Shown one piece after another: positions 45,524-55,225 of a stretch of DNA of 64,000 nucleotides. The notes under the pieces were generated by a model, which was given only the letters and a program-made list of their open reading frames with translations, ran no database searches and was not told the DNA's origin. A program made the translations under genes and the position numbers. The stretch lies in assembly GCF_006711645.1 (NCBI RefSeq), contig NZ_CP041247.1, positions 3,100,001-3,164,000 of the forward strand, in the 5' to 3' direction. Source of the DNA: Klebsiella electrica (GTDB lineage: Bacteria > Pseudomonadota > Gammaproteobacteria > Enterobacterales > Enterobacteriaceae). Positions within the stretch are counted from its first letter, which is position 1. Each line of letters begins with the position of its first letter.

Positions 45524-46033
45524 ATGAAAAGCAAAATTTTGGTCAGCGCCTGTCTGATGGGTTTTCAGGTTCGCTATAATGGCAGCGAAAAAGCACGGCT
45601 CGCCGACGTACTGGCGCGCTGGCAGCGCGACGGTCGGCTGGTGATTCATTGCCCGGAGCTCGCCGCCGGGCTGCCGGTCCCCCGACTCCCGGCCGAAATC
45701 CTTCACGCCCAGGGTACGGATGTTATGCAGGACCGCGCGCGTATCGTTGAGAGCGACGGTCAGGACGTCACTCCGCACTATCAGCTGGCCGCCTGGCTGG
45801 CCCTGCGCGCGGCGCAGGAAGCCGGTTGCGAGGCCGCCTTGTTAACCGACGGCAGCCCAACCTGCGGCAGTCAGTTCATTTACGACGGGACGTTTAGCGG
45901 GCAGCGAAAGCCGGGTTCAGGCGTGGCGGCAGCGCTGCTGCGTGAACACGGAATCACGGTTTTTTCCGAGCGACAGCTTCCCCAGCTCCTCGCCTGGATG
46001 CAACAGAGAGAGAATAGCGATGATTCACTGTAA
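45524..46033 (+). CDS. DUF523 family protein
   Basis: Soluble 169-residue protein of unknown function. The DUF523 hallmarks are KILVSACLMGFQVRYNG at the start, CPE in VIHCPELAAGLPVPR, and SPTCG in TDGSPTCGSQFIYDG; the three conserved Cys suggest a metal or [Fe-S] site. The ATG at 45524 is preferred over an upstream in-frame ATG. Its end overlaps yeaO by 14 bases, so they form an operon. Confidence 0.88.
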   Translation: MKSKILVSACLMGFQVRYNGSEKARLADVLARWQRDGRLVIHCPELAAGLPVPRLPAEILHAQGTDVMQDRARIVESDGQDVTPHYQLAAWLALRAAQEAGCEAALLTDGSPTCGSQFIYDGTFSGQRKPGSGVAAALLREHGITVFSERQLPQLLAWMQQRENSDDSL

Positions 46034-46376
46034 ACGCGTTTATGACCAGCCACAGCCCGGCGACGGTTACCGCGTCCTGGTTGACCGGCTCTGGCCGCGC
46101 GGTATGAAAAAAGAGGCGTTGCGCTACGATGAGTGGTGCAAATCGCTCTCGCCCTCTTCGGCGCTACGTAAAGCGCTGCACGGCGAGGCGATCGATTTCG
46201 CCAGCTTCAGTCAACAGTATCGCGAAGAGCTGAATGCCCGGCATGACGAAGGATTACGCCTCGCCACGCTGGCTCATCAACAGCCATTAACCCTGCTGTA
46301 TGCCGCCAAAGATACCCGGCAAAACCATGCGCGGGTACTGGCTGAGTGGCTGGAAAACCTGCCGGTTAAGGCTTAG
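46020..46376 (+). CDS. yeaO: YeaO, DUF488 family protein
   Basis: Small soluble protein of unknown biochemical role. The 118-residue product has the DUF488 motifs CKRVYD, YRVLVDRLWPRGMKKE, FSQQYREEL and LTLLYAAKDTRQNHARVL. Starts inside the DUF523 gene and overlaps convergent yoaF by 11 bases at the 3' end. Confidence 0.94.
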   Translation: MIHCKRVYDQPQPGDGYRVLVDRLWPRGMKKEALRYDEWCKSLSPSSALRKALHGEAIDFASFSQQYREELNARHDEGLRLATLAHQQPLTLLYAAKDTRQNHARVLAEWLENLPVKA

Positions 46377-46608
46377 CAGGATGGTCCCGGCGCCATAGCG
46401 TCCATTCATCCACGGTCTCTCCGCCGGGAAGTTTGCAGTCCGTACGTACGCCTTGCGGCGTCTGAACCGGAATCAGGCTACCGCCTTTCTGAGTACAGTA
46501 GACGGAAGCCGGGTTGGCCATGCCGATAGACTGCGGCGGCGGCGGGGCATCCTGTTGCTTCACGCAGCCGGCGAGGGCCAGCGGCAGCATCATTATCATC
46601 CACTTCAT
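46366..46608 (-). CDS. yoaF: YoaF, DUF333 outer-membrane lipoprotein
   Basis: Predicted lipoprotein of unknown function. The 80-residue precursor has a lipobox LALAGC (Cys about 15), a proline stretch, and the DUF333 core GMANPASVYCTQKGGSLIPV...CKLPGGETVDEWTLWRRDHP. The ATG at 46608 follows AAGGAG; the longer frame is rejected. Confidence 0.93.
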   Translation of the reverse strand: MKWMIMMLPLALAGCVKQQDAPPPPQSIGMANPASVYCTQKGGSLIPVQTPQGVRTDCKLPGGETVDEWTLWRRDHPAKP

Positions 46609-46748
46609 TTCTGCTCCTTCTTTGCACAGAGCACGTATTTGCCCTGATTCTTCATGGTTTCTCCATTTTAACTGCACTTTTGCTTCTTAGAGTAGCGCTT
46701 GTTCTCGAACGAACCAGAGAACAGATCATTCCATAATCAATGAGTTTT

Positions 46749-46775
46749 CCCCGTCGCCCCCGACGGGGCTTTTTT
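46749..46775 (+). terminator. strong plus-strand terminator upstream of dgcP
   Basis: CCCCGTCG (46749-46756) pairs with CGACGGGG (46761-46768), followed by C and six T residues. The nearest upstream plus-strand gene is yeaO, which ends 370 bases earlier; the intervening bases are antisense to yoaF or empty. Confidence 0.9.
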
Positions 46776-46903
46776 CCTGCTGCGATCGCAGGTATTCCCT
46801 TAACAAATGTGTTAAATTTCCTGTATCTATGTTTACTCTTCGTTGGTAGCCGTTTTCCAGCATAAATGACGGACGGCCCCACCCGATCGGGAGCCGTACA
46901 TTC

Positions 46904-47917
46904 ATGTCAGATTTTATTCTTGCTCGCGTCTCGCAAACGCTCGCCACTGAACATTCCCTCGAAATGTTAGTCAGGCAGCTGCTTGAGATGCTGGAGCTGG
47001 TGACCAGAATGGAGTCGACCTACCTGACTCGTATTGATTTAGCCGCGCAGCGCCAGCAGGTTCTGTATGCGCATAACAGCAGCGAAATGCAGATCCCGGA
47101 AGGGTTTTCGGTGCCGTGGAATGAGTCGCTGTGTAAGCGTGCAATCGACGAAAACTGCCGGTTTAGTAACGATGTCAACAGCCGCTGGCAGTCGTGCATT
47201 GCCGCTCAGGAGCTTGGTATCATCACCTTCTTCAGCATTCCCGTGCGCCTCGCCGATGGCTCGCTGTACGGCACGCTGTGTGCAACCAGCCGCCATAAGC
47301 AGCCCTATAACCTTGAAGCTACGCAGGTCATGGAGCTGTTCGCCAACTTAATTTCTCACTACGTCGAGAAAGAGACGCTGGTTGCCCGGCTTCGCGCCGC
47401 CAACGTGGCGCTGGAAATGCACTCCTGTACCGACGAACTGACCGGTTTAGCCAATCGCCGGGCGCTGTTTAAGCATCTGTCGGCCATGTTTCCCCGCGAG
47501 CGCGAACAGCAGCGTAATATTCTGCTGATCTTTATCGACCTTGACGATTTTAAAACGATAAACGATCGCTTCGGTCATCAATGCGGTGATCACTTTTTGA
47601 TTCAAATCGGCGAACGCCTGAATGCGCATATTCGCCCGGGAGACCTGGTGGGACGTCTCGGCGGCGATGAGTTTTTGGTCGTCGGCCACGGGCTGGACAG
47701 GGGGCAGCAACAGACCTTTATTGCGACCCTGCGAGAGGCCCTGCGTGGGATTTACTGTGTTGGCGAACAGCGGATTAACTATCCCGGCGCCAGCTTTGGC
47801 GTCGCTGAGGTCAATCCGCAGGTTCAGGATGTCGAAAGTGCGCTGCGTGCTGCGGATGACGCCATGTATCAGGATAAAAAGTCCCGTCGGCGGAATTCCT
47901 TCCTGAATATTGATTAA
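46904..47917 (+). CDS. dgcP: Diguanylate cyclase DgcP (YeaP)
   Basis: Makes cyclic di-GMP. The 337-residue protein has an N-terminal GAF domain (about 20-160) and a C-terminal GGDEF domain with an intact active site (GRLGGDEF, residues 253-257) and TDELTGLANRR at its start. E. coli DgcP is a polar-localised cyclase of similar length. It lacks membrane segments. A terminator separates it from upstream transcription. Confidence 0.95.
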   Translation: MSDFILARVSQTLATEHSLEMLVRQLLEMLELVTRMESTYLTRIDLAAQRQQVLYAHNSSEMQIPEGFSVPWNESLCKRAIDENCRFSNDVNSRWQSCIAAQELGIITFFSIPVRLADGSLYGTLCATSRHKQPYNLEATQVMELFANLISHYVEKETLVARLRAANVALEMHSCTDELTGLANRRALFKHLSAMFPREREQQRNILLIFIDLDDFKTINDRFGHQCGDHFLIQIGERLNAHIRPGDLVGRLGGDEFLVVGHGLDRGQQQTFIATLREALRGIYCVGEQRINYPGASFGVAEVNPQVQDVESALRAADDAMYQDKKSRRRNSFLNID

Positions 47918-48037
47918 AATCTGCTGGCGATATCCAGTATGATAGCGAGGTTTTCCGGTAAGCTGTTCGCATAGCAGGCAACGGCTTAATGATTTTGTGG
48001 CAGGACAGGTCGTATTTTTAGCTTCAGGGGTAACATC

Positions 48038-48139
48038 ATGAGATTGGGTATTCTTTTCCCGGTGGCCATTTTTATCGTCGCCGTTATTTTTCTCAGTTGG
48101 TTTTTTGTCGGCGGCTACGCGGCTCCGGGCGGCGCGTAA
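48038..48139 (+). CDS. yoaK: YoaK, small membrane protein
   Basis: 33-residue single-helix membrane protein matching E. coli YoaK almost throughout (MRLGILFPVAIFIVAVIFL..., ending GGYAAPGGA). Function unknown. CAGGGG lies before the ATG. Its TAA stop overlaps the yoaJ ATG (TAATG), so the two are coupled. Confidence 0.92.
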   Translation: MRLGILFPVAIFIVAVIFLSWFFVGGYAAPGGA

Positions 48140-48213
48140 TGAAAAAAAGCACCATTCTGATGATTATCATCGCCATCGTTGCCCTGGCCGGCGTTCAGTT
48201 CGGCTGGTGGTAG
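48139..48213 (+). CDS. yoaJ: YoaJ, small membrane protein
   Basis: 24-residue hydrophobic peptide (MKKSTILMII..., ending FGWW) matching E. coli YoaJ in length and ends. It starts at the TAATG overlap with yoaK. Function unknown; single predicted inner-membrane helix. Confidence 0.92.
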   Translation: MKKSTILMIIIAIVALAGVQFGWW

Positions 48214-48347
48214 TGTTTGCGACAAGAGATCATCGGTCAGCGTGTTATTGCGGAGTTATCCTATCCACTCAATAAGTTAACGCTATACACTCACTTCATC
48301 AGCCGATCCCGCAAGCTCTTTGCCCACGGACGGTGGACAACGGAGAA

Positions 48348-48476
48348 GTGAGAAATGAAAAACCGATCGTGTTACCGTTGATTCTTGCGCTATGCACGCT
48401 GTTATCGGGATTTATTGTTGACGACGGTTATCACCACAGGCACCACCATCATAATTATGATGGCCGCGACTGGTAG
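48348..48476 (+). CDS. possible 42-residue exported/membrane protein with a His cluster
   Basis: GTG start at 48348, closely after CGGAGAA. The product has one hydrophobic helix (IVLPLILALCTLLSGFIV) and a tail DDGYHHRHHHHNYDGRDW with six His, which could bind metal. No ATG is in frame; an out-of-frame ATG at 48355 stops after eight codons. I recognise no family. Confidence 0.5.
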   Translation: MRNEKPIVLPLILALCTLLSGFIVDDGYHHRHHHHNYDGRDW

Positions 48477-48489
48477 CAGAAATGAAGCA

Positions 48490-48509
48490 GGGCGAACGTC
48501 CGTTCGCCC
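48490..48509. terminator. hairpin between the 42-codon ORF and the gene at 48517
   Basis: GGGCGAACG/CGTTCGCCC perfect 9-bp stem with a two-base loop between converging reading frames; weak T content follows on the plus side (GTCGCTTT). Confidence 0.55.
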
Positions 48510-48516
48510 CGTCGCT

Positions 48517-48780
48517 TTAGTCCTGGCGGTCAGAACCTAAAAAGATGAAGCCCAGCGGAATCGAAAACAGCAGCGTGAACACGATGCTGTAGACGGTCAC
48601 CATCGCCCCCTGCAGGAAAAACATCGATGTGCTCCATTCGGAGTACGGCATGTTGTATTCGCTAACGACCCCACCAAACGTTGCTCGCCCCACCACGGTG
48701 AGCGCGATGACAAACACAATCCCTATCGACAAGAAAAATTTCTTGCTGTTTTTGTTGCTGATGAGTTTTTGCACAAGCAT
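48517..48780 (-). CDS. small inner-membrane protein, possibly DUF2534-type
   Basis: 87-residue protein with two hydrophobic helices (about 15-32 and 53-80) around a polar loop SEYNMPYSEWSTSM. Function unknown; the DUF2534 label is from memory and uncertain. It takes the place of E. coli yeaR-yoaG between yoaJ and leuE. Confidence 0.8.
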   Translation of the reverse strand: MLVQKLISNKNSKKFFLSIGIVFVIALTVVGRATFGGVVSEYNMPYSEWSTSMFFLQGAMVTVYSIVFTLLFSIPLGFIFLGSDRQD

Positions 48781-48906
48781 CCGGGTTCCCTTTTCTCTGA
48801 CCGATAATCGGCGGTATATGTAACATTAATGCAATAAAAATTGAAAGGTTTTTGTTACAAGCCAGAGGATATGGCGATCTGGCCGGGATCACTACCGGCC
48901 AGCGGT

Positions 48907-49545
48907 TTACGATTGCAGGGTTGCCAGACGGGCGGCAAAACCGACAAACACCAGACCAATCAGACTGTTGCCAATTTTTGCCAGTTTCTTTCTGGTCTTG
49001 ACGTAGCGCGTCACGAACGAACCGGACAGGATCAGGAAGCTCATATACATAAAGCTAATCACCTCCAGCGTCAGCGCAAGGATAAAGAACGCCAGCCCGG
49101 GCGTGCTGGCATTGACGTCGATGAACTGCACGAAAAAAGAGACATAGAAAAGAATAGCTTTGGGATTCGTCAGGCTCAGCGTCAGCGAGCGTTTCAGAAT
49201 TGCGCTTCCCGGTTCAGCCCCGGCATCCGCGTGCCCTTCCCGATGAGTCAGCACGGAATAGAGCATTTTGCCTCCCAGCCACAGCAGGTAAATCGCCCCC
49301 AGATAGCGCACGATATTAAACAGCACCGGCGTGGTCTTAATCAGGGTCGCGACACCGGCAAAGGCCAACAGCATCAGCACCGCGTCACCGATAAACACGC
49401 CAGCTGCCGCCAGGTAGCCCTTCTTAACGCCGTGCGCGATACCGGTTTTCAGTACAAAAAAGGTATTAGGGCCGGGCACCAGGATGATAAAAATAGCCCC
49501 AACCAGATAGGTCAGATAATTCAACACACCAAACTCAGCGAACAC
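48907..49545 (-). CDS. leuE: Leucine exporter LeuE (YeaS)
   Basis: LysE/RhtB-family exporter of leucine and related amino acids in the inner membrane. The 212-residue protein equals E. coli LeuE in length, with the RhtB motif [13 protein letters not shown] and [20 protein letters not shown]. The GTG at 49545 is chosen: AAGGAG lies six bases upstream and translation then starts FAEFGVLNY as in E. coli; the ATG 24 bases earlier overlaps that site. Confidence 0.95.
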   Translation of the reverse strand: MFAEFGVLNYLTYLVGAIFIILVPGPNTFFVLKTGIAHGVKKGYLAAAGVFIGDAVLMLLAFAGVATLIKTTPVLFNIVRYLGAIYLLWLGGKMLYSVLTHREGHADAGAEPGSAILKRSLTLSLTNPKAILFYVSFFVQFIDVNASTPGLAFFILALTLEVISFMYMSFLILSGSFVTRYVKTRKKLAKIGNSLIGLVFVGFAARLATLQS

Positions 49546-49637
49546 GCTGCACTCCTTCGCTTTCAACATAAAAACACGATCGCGCTCACGTTAACGCAAC
49601 TGCCGCGATTTTGAAAGCGCTTACGGTGCGGGTTAGC

Positions 49638-50552
49638 TTAGTAGAGCGAGCCTTCGCCCAGCGGGCGGGTTTTAAAGCGCCGATGGACCCACAGGTATTG
49701 CTCCGGCGCGCGCAGAATCTCTTTTTCAATCACCCGGTTGATGTAGCTGGCCGCATCCTGTTTATCTTCGCCAGGATAGTCATTGAGCACATCGCTGATG
49801 TGCAAGGTGTAACCTTTACGGTCCATCTTACGTACCATGCTGATGCTCAGCATCTTCGCACCGGAGAGACGCGACAGGACATAGGTACCGTTTGTCGTCG
49901 CCGCCTGAGGGACGGAGAAGAACGGCGCAAACACGCTGCCTTTCGGGCCGTAGTCCTGATCCGGGGCGAACCATACCGCTTCGCCGGCTTTCAGCGCGTG
50001 CACCAGACCCGATAAATTACGCCGATCGATCATCGCTTTATTCGAACGCAGACGTCCGCGGGTTTGCACCCACTCCATCAGCGGGCTGTTATGCGGGCGA
50101 TAGGTCGCCATCATTGGCCGACACAGGCCCATGGTACGACCGCCGAGTTCCAGCGACATAAAGTGCACGCCAACGACCATCACGCCCTGCCCGGCACCTA
50201 ACGCTTTGTTCAGATTTTCAAAGCCTTCAACGGCGAACCATTTTTTCACCCGCTCATCGCTCCAGAACCAGGCCATCCCGGTTTCGATAAGCCCCATGCC
50301 CAGCGACATAAAATTCTGCTCAATCATCTTGTCCCGCGCTTGCAGCGACATGTCCGGAAAACAGAGTTCGAGATTGCGTCGGGCAATATGTTCACGACGC
50401 TTAAGGAAACGGCGTGACGCCTTCCCTGCGCTGGTGCCGATGATGTGTAACAGAGGATAGGGTAGTTGCACGATTAACCAGAGGATGGCCAGGCCAAACC
50501 AGGTCCCCCAGTTGCGAGGGTGCAGAAGACTTTTATTAAAAGCGCAAGACAT
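49638..50552 (-). CDS. lpxP: Lipid A acyltransferase, LpxP/LpxL family
   Basis: Kdo2-lipid IVA acyltransferase adding a secondary acyl chain to lipid A at the inner membrane. The 304-residue protein has an N-terminal membrane anchor and the HX4E catalytic motif (VHFMSLELGG), and ends HRRFKTRPLGEGSLY. Several segments (MAWFWSDERVKKWF, MMATYRPHN, FAPDQDYGPKGS) are closer to E. coli LpxP (palmitoleoyl) than to LpxL, but the paralogues are hard to separate by eye. ATG 50552 follows AGGAA. Confidence 0.85.
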   Translation of the reverse strand: MSCAFNKSLLHPRNWGTWFGLAILWLIVQLPYPLLHIIGTSAGKASRRFLKRREHIARRNLELCFPDMSLQARDKMIEQNFMSLGMGLIETGMAWFWSDERVKKWFAVEGFENLNKALGAGQGVMVVGVHFMSLELGGRTMGLCRPMMATYRPHNSPLMEWVQTRGRLRSNKAMIDRRNLSGLVHALKAGEAVWFAPDQDYGPKGSVFAPFFSVPQAATTNGTYVLSRLSGAKMLSISMVRKMDRKGYTLHISDVLNDYPGEDKQDAASYINRVIEKEILRAPEQYLWVHRRFKTRPLGEGSLY

Positions 50553-51278
50553 GATTTTTCCTGTAAACATCAATAAATGAGTAGCGCTTAAGGAAAAAAC
50601 GAAGTCCATTCATCAGTCGTTAGGCGGTACGTATGGCAACTGTGACAATAGTAATCCGGCTAAATTCACTCCGGCAAGTAAAAAACATCCCTGAGCAGAA
50701 AAAAGCATAATACCCTCACAATTGTAACAGAATGTAAAATAAAATAGCAGATCTGATGACAAATATTTACTGAGGCAACCCTTTTCTCGCTAATTATTTC
50801 GATTTGCTGATTGCACATAATTAAATCAGTTTGTACTCATCCACCGCATATCGCTGCGCAACCCCTGTCATCACTGGTCGGCGACACCTTGCAAACCGGC
50901 CAACCCGCTGACGACGGCGCAGGGGTAAAAGTATAAACGTTGCTAAAGAATCCACGCGAGTCAATATAACTATTTTCCATACTTCAGAACCAGGATCTAT
51001 AAATAGCATGTAACGTATCTTTTCATTCATTCTCTATATATAAAATAAGAATCACCTTATTTTATAAATCTGCTGAATGCCTGGCGCTTGCGGCAAATAA
51101 ATCGCATATTATTCGTATATAACGAACAATTATCATTTTTTATCCCCACTCTTCGGCGCTAACCCGTCGGTGAAACAGGTCTAAGACCTGATAGCGTAAA
51201 ATCGACAACATTTTATAATCGCAACAATCACTTATTGAAATTAGTCTTGCCGCTGCGCATTTTTGCGCCCCTTTTAAT
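50553..51278. other. AT-rich intergenic region between lpxP and fecI
   Basis: Over 700 bp, clearly more AT-rich than the neighbours. It holds two small palindromes: TTCGT-N5-ACGAA (51112-51126) and CAGGTCTAAGACCTG (51176-51190). A 69-codon minus-strand ORF at 50821-51030 has no convincing ribosome site or family and is not called. The composition suggests H-NS-bound or acquired DNA. Confidence 0.5.
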
Positions 51279-51297
51279 TGTAATGATAACCATTCTC
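51279..51297 (+). promoter_or_regulatory. Fur box upstream of fecIRA
   Basis: The 19-bp site matches 15 of 19 positions of the classic Fur box GATAATGATAATCATTATC (core TAATGATAACCATT). It lies 43 bases before the fecI ATG; E. coli fecI is Fur-repressed. Confidence 0.82.
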
Positions 51298-51339
51298 ATA
51301 TTAACATGTCGCTATTGATAACCTGTTTTGAAGCCGATC

Positions 51340-51858
51340 ATGTCTCAGCTTTCCGCCGTCGCACCGCCCACGCTCGCCTCGCTGTATCAAGCCCATCACG
51401 GCTGGCTGACACACTGGTTAACCGTTAAGCTGCAATCCGCCTTTGACGCCGATGATGTGACTCAGGATACCTTTCTGCGCATCATGGGCAGCGAATCCCT
51501 CAGCGCTATCCGCGATCCTAAATCCTTCCTGTGCGTCATCGCCAAACGGGTGATGATCGACAGGTTTCGTCGTCATGCGCTGGAACGTGCGTGGCTGGAG
51601 ATGCTTGCCCGCCTCCCGCAAACCCAGGTCCCTTCGCCGGAACAACTGCACCTTCAACTGGAGACGCTGCAGCAGGTCGATACCATGCTTGATGGTCTGA
51701 GCCGGAAAGCCCGCGCGGCCTTTTTACTTTCGCAGCTGGAGGGGCTGACCTATGCCGAGATAGCCGAACGTCTGACGGTCTCGGTAAGCTCGGTGAAAAA
51801 ATATGTCGCCAGGGCAACCGAGCACTGCCTGCTCTTTCGCCTCGAGAATGGCCTGTGA
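51340..51858 (+). CDS. fecI: ECF sigma factor FecI
   Basis: Extracytoplasmic-function sigma factor that transcribes fecA when ferric citrate is bound outside. The 172-residue protein has sigma region 2 ([14 protein letters not shown]) and region 4 with HTH ([24 protein letters not shown]). The ATG at 51340 gives an E. coli-like MS start; an in-frame TTG at 51328 is possible. Its TGA overlaps the fecR GTG. A Fur box lies upstream. Confidence 0.93.
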   Translation: MSQLSAVAPPTLASLYQAHHGWLTHWLTVKLQSAFDADDVTQDTFLRIMGSESLSAIRDPKSFLCVIAKRVMIDRFRRHALERAWLEMLARLPQTQVPSPEQLHLQLETLQQVDTMLDGLSRKARAAFLLSQLEGLTYAEIAERLTVSVSSVKKYVARATEHCLLFRLENGL

Positions 51859-52799
51859 GTTCCGCGTTATCCGAATCCCGTCGGCAGGCCCTGCGTTCCG
51901 CCTCGCACTGGTACGCGGTATTAAGCGATGGTCGCGCCAACCCGCAGCAGGAGGCCCGCTGGCAACAGTGGTATCAACAACACCGCGATCACCAATGGGC
52001 GTGGCAGCAGGTCGAAAACCTGCGCCAGCAGATGGGACAACTTCCCGGCCCTCTTGCCAGCCGGACGCTCAATGACAGCCGCCTGACTCGCCGCCAGGTG
52101 CTCAAAGGCGTGCTGCTGCTCGCCGCTGGCGGCAGTTGGCAGATGTGGAACAGTGAACTGGCGGAAGGATTGCGCGCCGATTACCGGACGGCCAAAGGCC
52201 TGCCGCTGCGGCAAACGCTCAACGACGGTACTCTGCTGACGCTCAATACCGACAGCGCCGCCGATGTGCGTTTTGATGACCGCCAGCGCCTGATACGCCT
52301 GCGCTACGGCGAAATTGCCATTACCACTGCCCGTGACCGCCAGCGGCGACCGTTTCGCGTCCAGACCCGCGACGGTTTACTCACCGCGCTGGGCACCGAA
52401 TTTACCGTCCGTCAGTTGGCCCGTGAGACGCGCCTGGCGGTACAACAGCACGCCGTGGAGGTGGCGCTGCCAGACGGCCAGCGGACGATTATCCACGCGG
52501 GCGAGAGCCTGTGGTTTACCCGCGATGCCTTCTCCCGTCTTCAGCCGCTGAACAGCAGCGATGCCAGCTGGACACAGGGCATTCTCAGCTTCCGCGATCG
52601 GCCTCTGCGCGAGGTGATCGCTACCCTGTCCCGCTATCGCCCCGGGGTCTTACGCTGCGATCCCGCCGTCGCCGGTTTACGCCTGAGCGGCACCTTTGCG
52701 CTGGGCGATAGCGATGCGATTTTGCACATCATCGCGCAGACGCTGCCGGTAAAACTGCAGTTTGCCACCCGCTACTGGGTCACTGTTGTCGCGGCCTGA
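51855..52799 (+). CDS. fecR: FecR, ferric citrate signal transducer
   Basis: Inner-membrane regulator carrying the signal from FecA to FecI. The 314-residue protein has an N-terminal cytosolic part ([17 protein letters not shown], as in E. coli), a twin-Arg membrane segment ([16 protein letters not shown], about residues 77-92) and a periplasmic FecR domain ([17 protein letters not shown]...GTEFTVRQ). It starts at GTG 51855, overlapping the fecI stop. Confidence 0.95.
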   Translation: MSSALSESRRQALRSASHWYAVLSDGRANPQQEARWQQWYQQHRDHQWAWQQVENLRQQMGQLPGPLASRTLNDSRLTRRQVLKGVLLLAAGGSWQMWNSELAEGLRADYRTAKGLPLRQTLNDGTLLTLNTDSAADVRFDDRQRLIRLRYGEIAITTARDRQRRPFRVQTRDGLLTALGTEFTVRQLARETRLAVQQHAVEVALPDGQRTIIHAGESLWFTRDAFSRLQPLNSSDASWTQGILSFRDRPLREVIATLSRYRPGVLRCDPAVAGLRLSGTFALGDSDAILHIIAQTLPVKLQFATRYWVTVVAA

Positions 52800-52800
52800 G

Positions 52801-52860
52801 AAAAAAACAAAAAATTCGTCTTCTCGATTGTCCCTTTTCACCTGCTCGTTCGACTTAACA
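52801..52860 (+). promoter_or_regulatory. FecI-dependent fecA promoter region
   Basis: The stretch with CGATTGTCCCTTTT (52825-52838) and CTCGTTCGACT (about 52844-52854) is strikingly like the E. coli fecR-fecA spacer that holds the FecI promoter. The call depends on that remembered similarity. Confidence 0.6.
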
Positions 52861-52894
52861 GGTGATGACAACCAAAAACGATCGTGGAGAACAC

Positions 52895-55225
52895 ATGACG
52901 CCTTTACGCGTATTACGCAAACCCATGCCTCTGGTGATGGCAATCCGTTTAAGCCTGCTGCCGCTCGCGGGGCTGACCGCAGCGTCCGCTTATGCCGCCA
53001 CGCAGTTTGACATTGCCGCCGGGGATCTGGACAGCGCTCTGCACCAATATGCCGCCCGTAGCGGGATCACGCTCTCGGCGGATGCCAGCCTGACCCGCGG
53101 CAAACACAGCGCTGGCCTGCGCGGCAGCTATGAGGTGGAAGACGGTCTGCAAATGCTGCTCACCGGCAGCGGCCTGCGGCTGAAATCGCTGGGCAATCAT
53201 GCCTGGACGCTGGAACCGGCGCCGGTTGATACGGAATCAACGCTGACGGTGGTCGGCGACTGGCTTGGCGAGGCACGAGAAAACGACGTTTTTGAACACG
53301 CCGGCGCCCGCGATGTTATCCGCCGCGACGATTTCGCCAAAACCGGCGCCAGCACCATGCGCGAAGTCCTGAATCGCATTCCCGGGGTCAATGCGCCGGA
53401 AAATACCGGTACCGGCAGCCACGATCTGGCAATGAACTTTGGTATCCGGGGCCTGAACCCACGCCTCGCCAGCCGTTCGACGGTGCTGATGGACGGTATC
53501 CCGGTCCCCTTCGCCCCCTATGGTCAGCCTCAGCTCTCGCTGGCGCCGGTATCGCTCGGCAACATGGAGGCGGTGGATGTCGTTCGCGGCGCGGGCGCCG
53601 TGCGTTACGGGCCGCAAAACGTGGGTGGGGTCGTGAACTTTGTCACTCGCGCCATCCCGCAGGATTTCGCCATCGCGGGCGGGGTGGAAGGACAGCTCAG
53701 CCCGAGCGCCTCGCAGAACAATCCCAAAGAGACCCACAACCTGATGCTGGGCGGTAGCGCCGATAACGGACTGGGGGCGGCCCTGCTCTATTCCGGCACC
53801 CGCGGCAGCGACTGGCGTGAACATAGCGCCACGCGCATCGATGACGTGATGCTGAAAGGCAAATATGCGCCAAACGCGACGCACACGTTCAACAGTTTGC
53901 TGCAGTACTATGACGGCGAAGCCGATATGCCCGGCGGTCTGTCCCGCGCCGATTATGCTGCCGATCGCTGGCAGTCCACCCGCTTAAAAGATAGCTTCTG
54001 GGGACGACGTCAGCTCGCCAGCCTCGGCTACCAGTTCCAGCCTGATGCGCAGCGCAAGTTCAATATCCAGGGCTTCTATACTCAGACATTGCGCAGCGGC
54101 TATCTGGAGCAGGGAAAACGTACAACCCTTTCCCCGCGTGAATACTGGGTTCGCGGCATCGAACCGCGTTACAGCCAGAGCTTTATGCTCGGCGCCTCCG
54201 CTCACGAAGTCGGCGTCGGCTATCGCTACGTGAATGAATCCACGCACGAGATGCGCTACACCACCCCCACCGTCAGCGGCAAGTTACCCGACACCAACAG
54301 TCCGTACGACCGCGATACCCGCTCAGGGACCGAGGCTCACGCCTGGTATATCGACGATCGCATCGATATCGGCAACTGGACGGTCACGCCGGGCATGCGT
54401 TTCGAACATATTGAGTCTTACCAGGACAACAACCTGAAAGATACCCGCCAGCAGGTGAGCTATAACGCCCCGCTGCCGGCGCTTAACGTACTTTACCACC
54501 TCACAGACAGCTGGAATCTTTATGCCAATACAGAAGGATCGTTCGGTACCGTACAGTACAGCCAAATTGGCAAGGCTGTGCAAAGCGGCCATGTGGAACC
54601 GGAAAAAGCCCGTACCTGGGAAGTCGGCAGCCGCTACGACAACGGCGCGCTGAGCGCGGAGATGGGGCTGTTCCTGATTAACTTTAACAATCAGTACGAC
54701 GCCAACCAGACCAACGATACCGTGACCGCTCGCGGCAAAACGCGGCACAGCGGGCTGGAGACCCGGACGCGTTACGACCTTGGCGATCTCAATTCGCAGT
54801 TGGACAACCTGTCGGTCTATGCCAGCTATGCCTATGTCAACGCCATCATTCGTGAGAAAGGCGACACCTACGGCAACCAGGTGCCTTTCTCGCCCAGGCA
54901 TAAAGGCACGATCGGAGTGGACTACAAACCGGGCAACTGGACGTTCAACCTCAACAGCGATTTTCAGTCCAGCCAGTTCGCTGACAACGCCAACACCGTG
55001 GAAGAGAGCGCTGACGGCAGCACCGGCCGCATTCCGGGCTATATGCTGTGGGGCGCCCGCGTCGCCTATGATTTTGGCCCGCAAATGGCCAACCTCAACC
55101 TGGCATTCGGCGTGAAAAACATTTTCGACCACGCGTACTACACCCGCTCCTATGATGATAATAACAAAGGTATTTATGCCGGTCAGCCGCGTACCTTGTA
55201 TCTGCAAGGCGCCATGACCTTCTGA
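52895..55225 (+). CDS. fecA: Ferric citrate TonB-dependent receptor FecA
   Basis: Outer-membrane receptor for diferric dicitrate that also signals through FecR. The 776-residue precursor has a signal peptide ending in the SAYA segment, an N-terminal signalling (STN) domain (about 35-110), a TonB box region (STLTVVGDW), a plug ([25 protein letters not shown]) and a 22-strand barrel ending in Phe. It is close to E. coli FecA throughout. GGAGA precedes the ATG. fecBCDE do not follow. Confidence 0.97.
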   Translation: MTPLRVLRKPMPLVMAIRLSLLPLAGLTAASAYAATQFDIAAGDLDSALHQYAARSGITLSADASLTRGKHSAGLRGSYEVEDGLQMLLTGSGLRLKSLGNHAWTLEPAPVDTESTLTVVGDWLGEARENDVFEHAGARDVIRRDDFAKTGASTMREVLNRIPGVNAPENTGTGSHDLAMNFGIRGLNPRLASRSTVLMDGIPVPFAPYGQPQLSLAPVSLGNMEAVDVVRGAGAVRYGPQNVGGVVNFVTRAIPQDFAIAGGVEGQLSPSASQNNPKETHNLMLGGSADNGLGAALLYSGTRGSDWREHSATRIDDVMLKGKYAPNATHTFNSLLQYYDGEADMPGGLSRADYAADRWQSTRLKDSFWGRRQLASLGYQFQPDAQRKFNIQGFYTQTLRSGYLEQGKRTTLSPREYWVRGIEPRYSQSFMLGASAHEVGVGYRYVNESTHEMRYTTPTVSGKLPDTNSPYDRDTRSGTEAHAWYIDDRIDIGNWTVTPGMRFEHIESYQDNNLKDTRQQVSYNAPLPALNVLYHLTDSWNLYANTEGSFGTVQYSQIGKAVQSGHVEPEKARTWEVGSRYDNGALSAEMGLFLINFNNQYDANQTNDTVTARGKTRHSGLETRTRYDLGDLNSQLDNLSVYASYAYVNAIIREKGDTYGNQVPFSPRHKGTIGVDYKPGNWTFNLNSDFQSSQFADNANTVEESADGSTGRIPGYMLWGARVAYDFGPQMANLNLAFGVKNIFDHAYYTRSYDDNNKGIYAGQPRTLYLQGAMTF

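Noticed and set aside
50821-51030. 69-codon minus-strand ORF in the AT-rich region
   Set aside because: No clear ribosome site, arginine-rich low-information C-terminal half and no family resemblance; could be a decayed regulator but not supportable.
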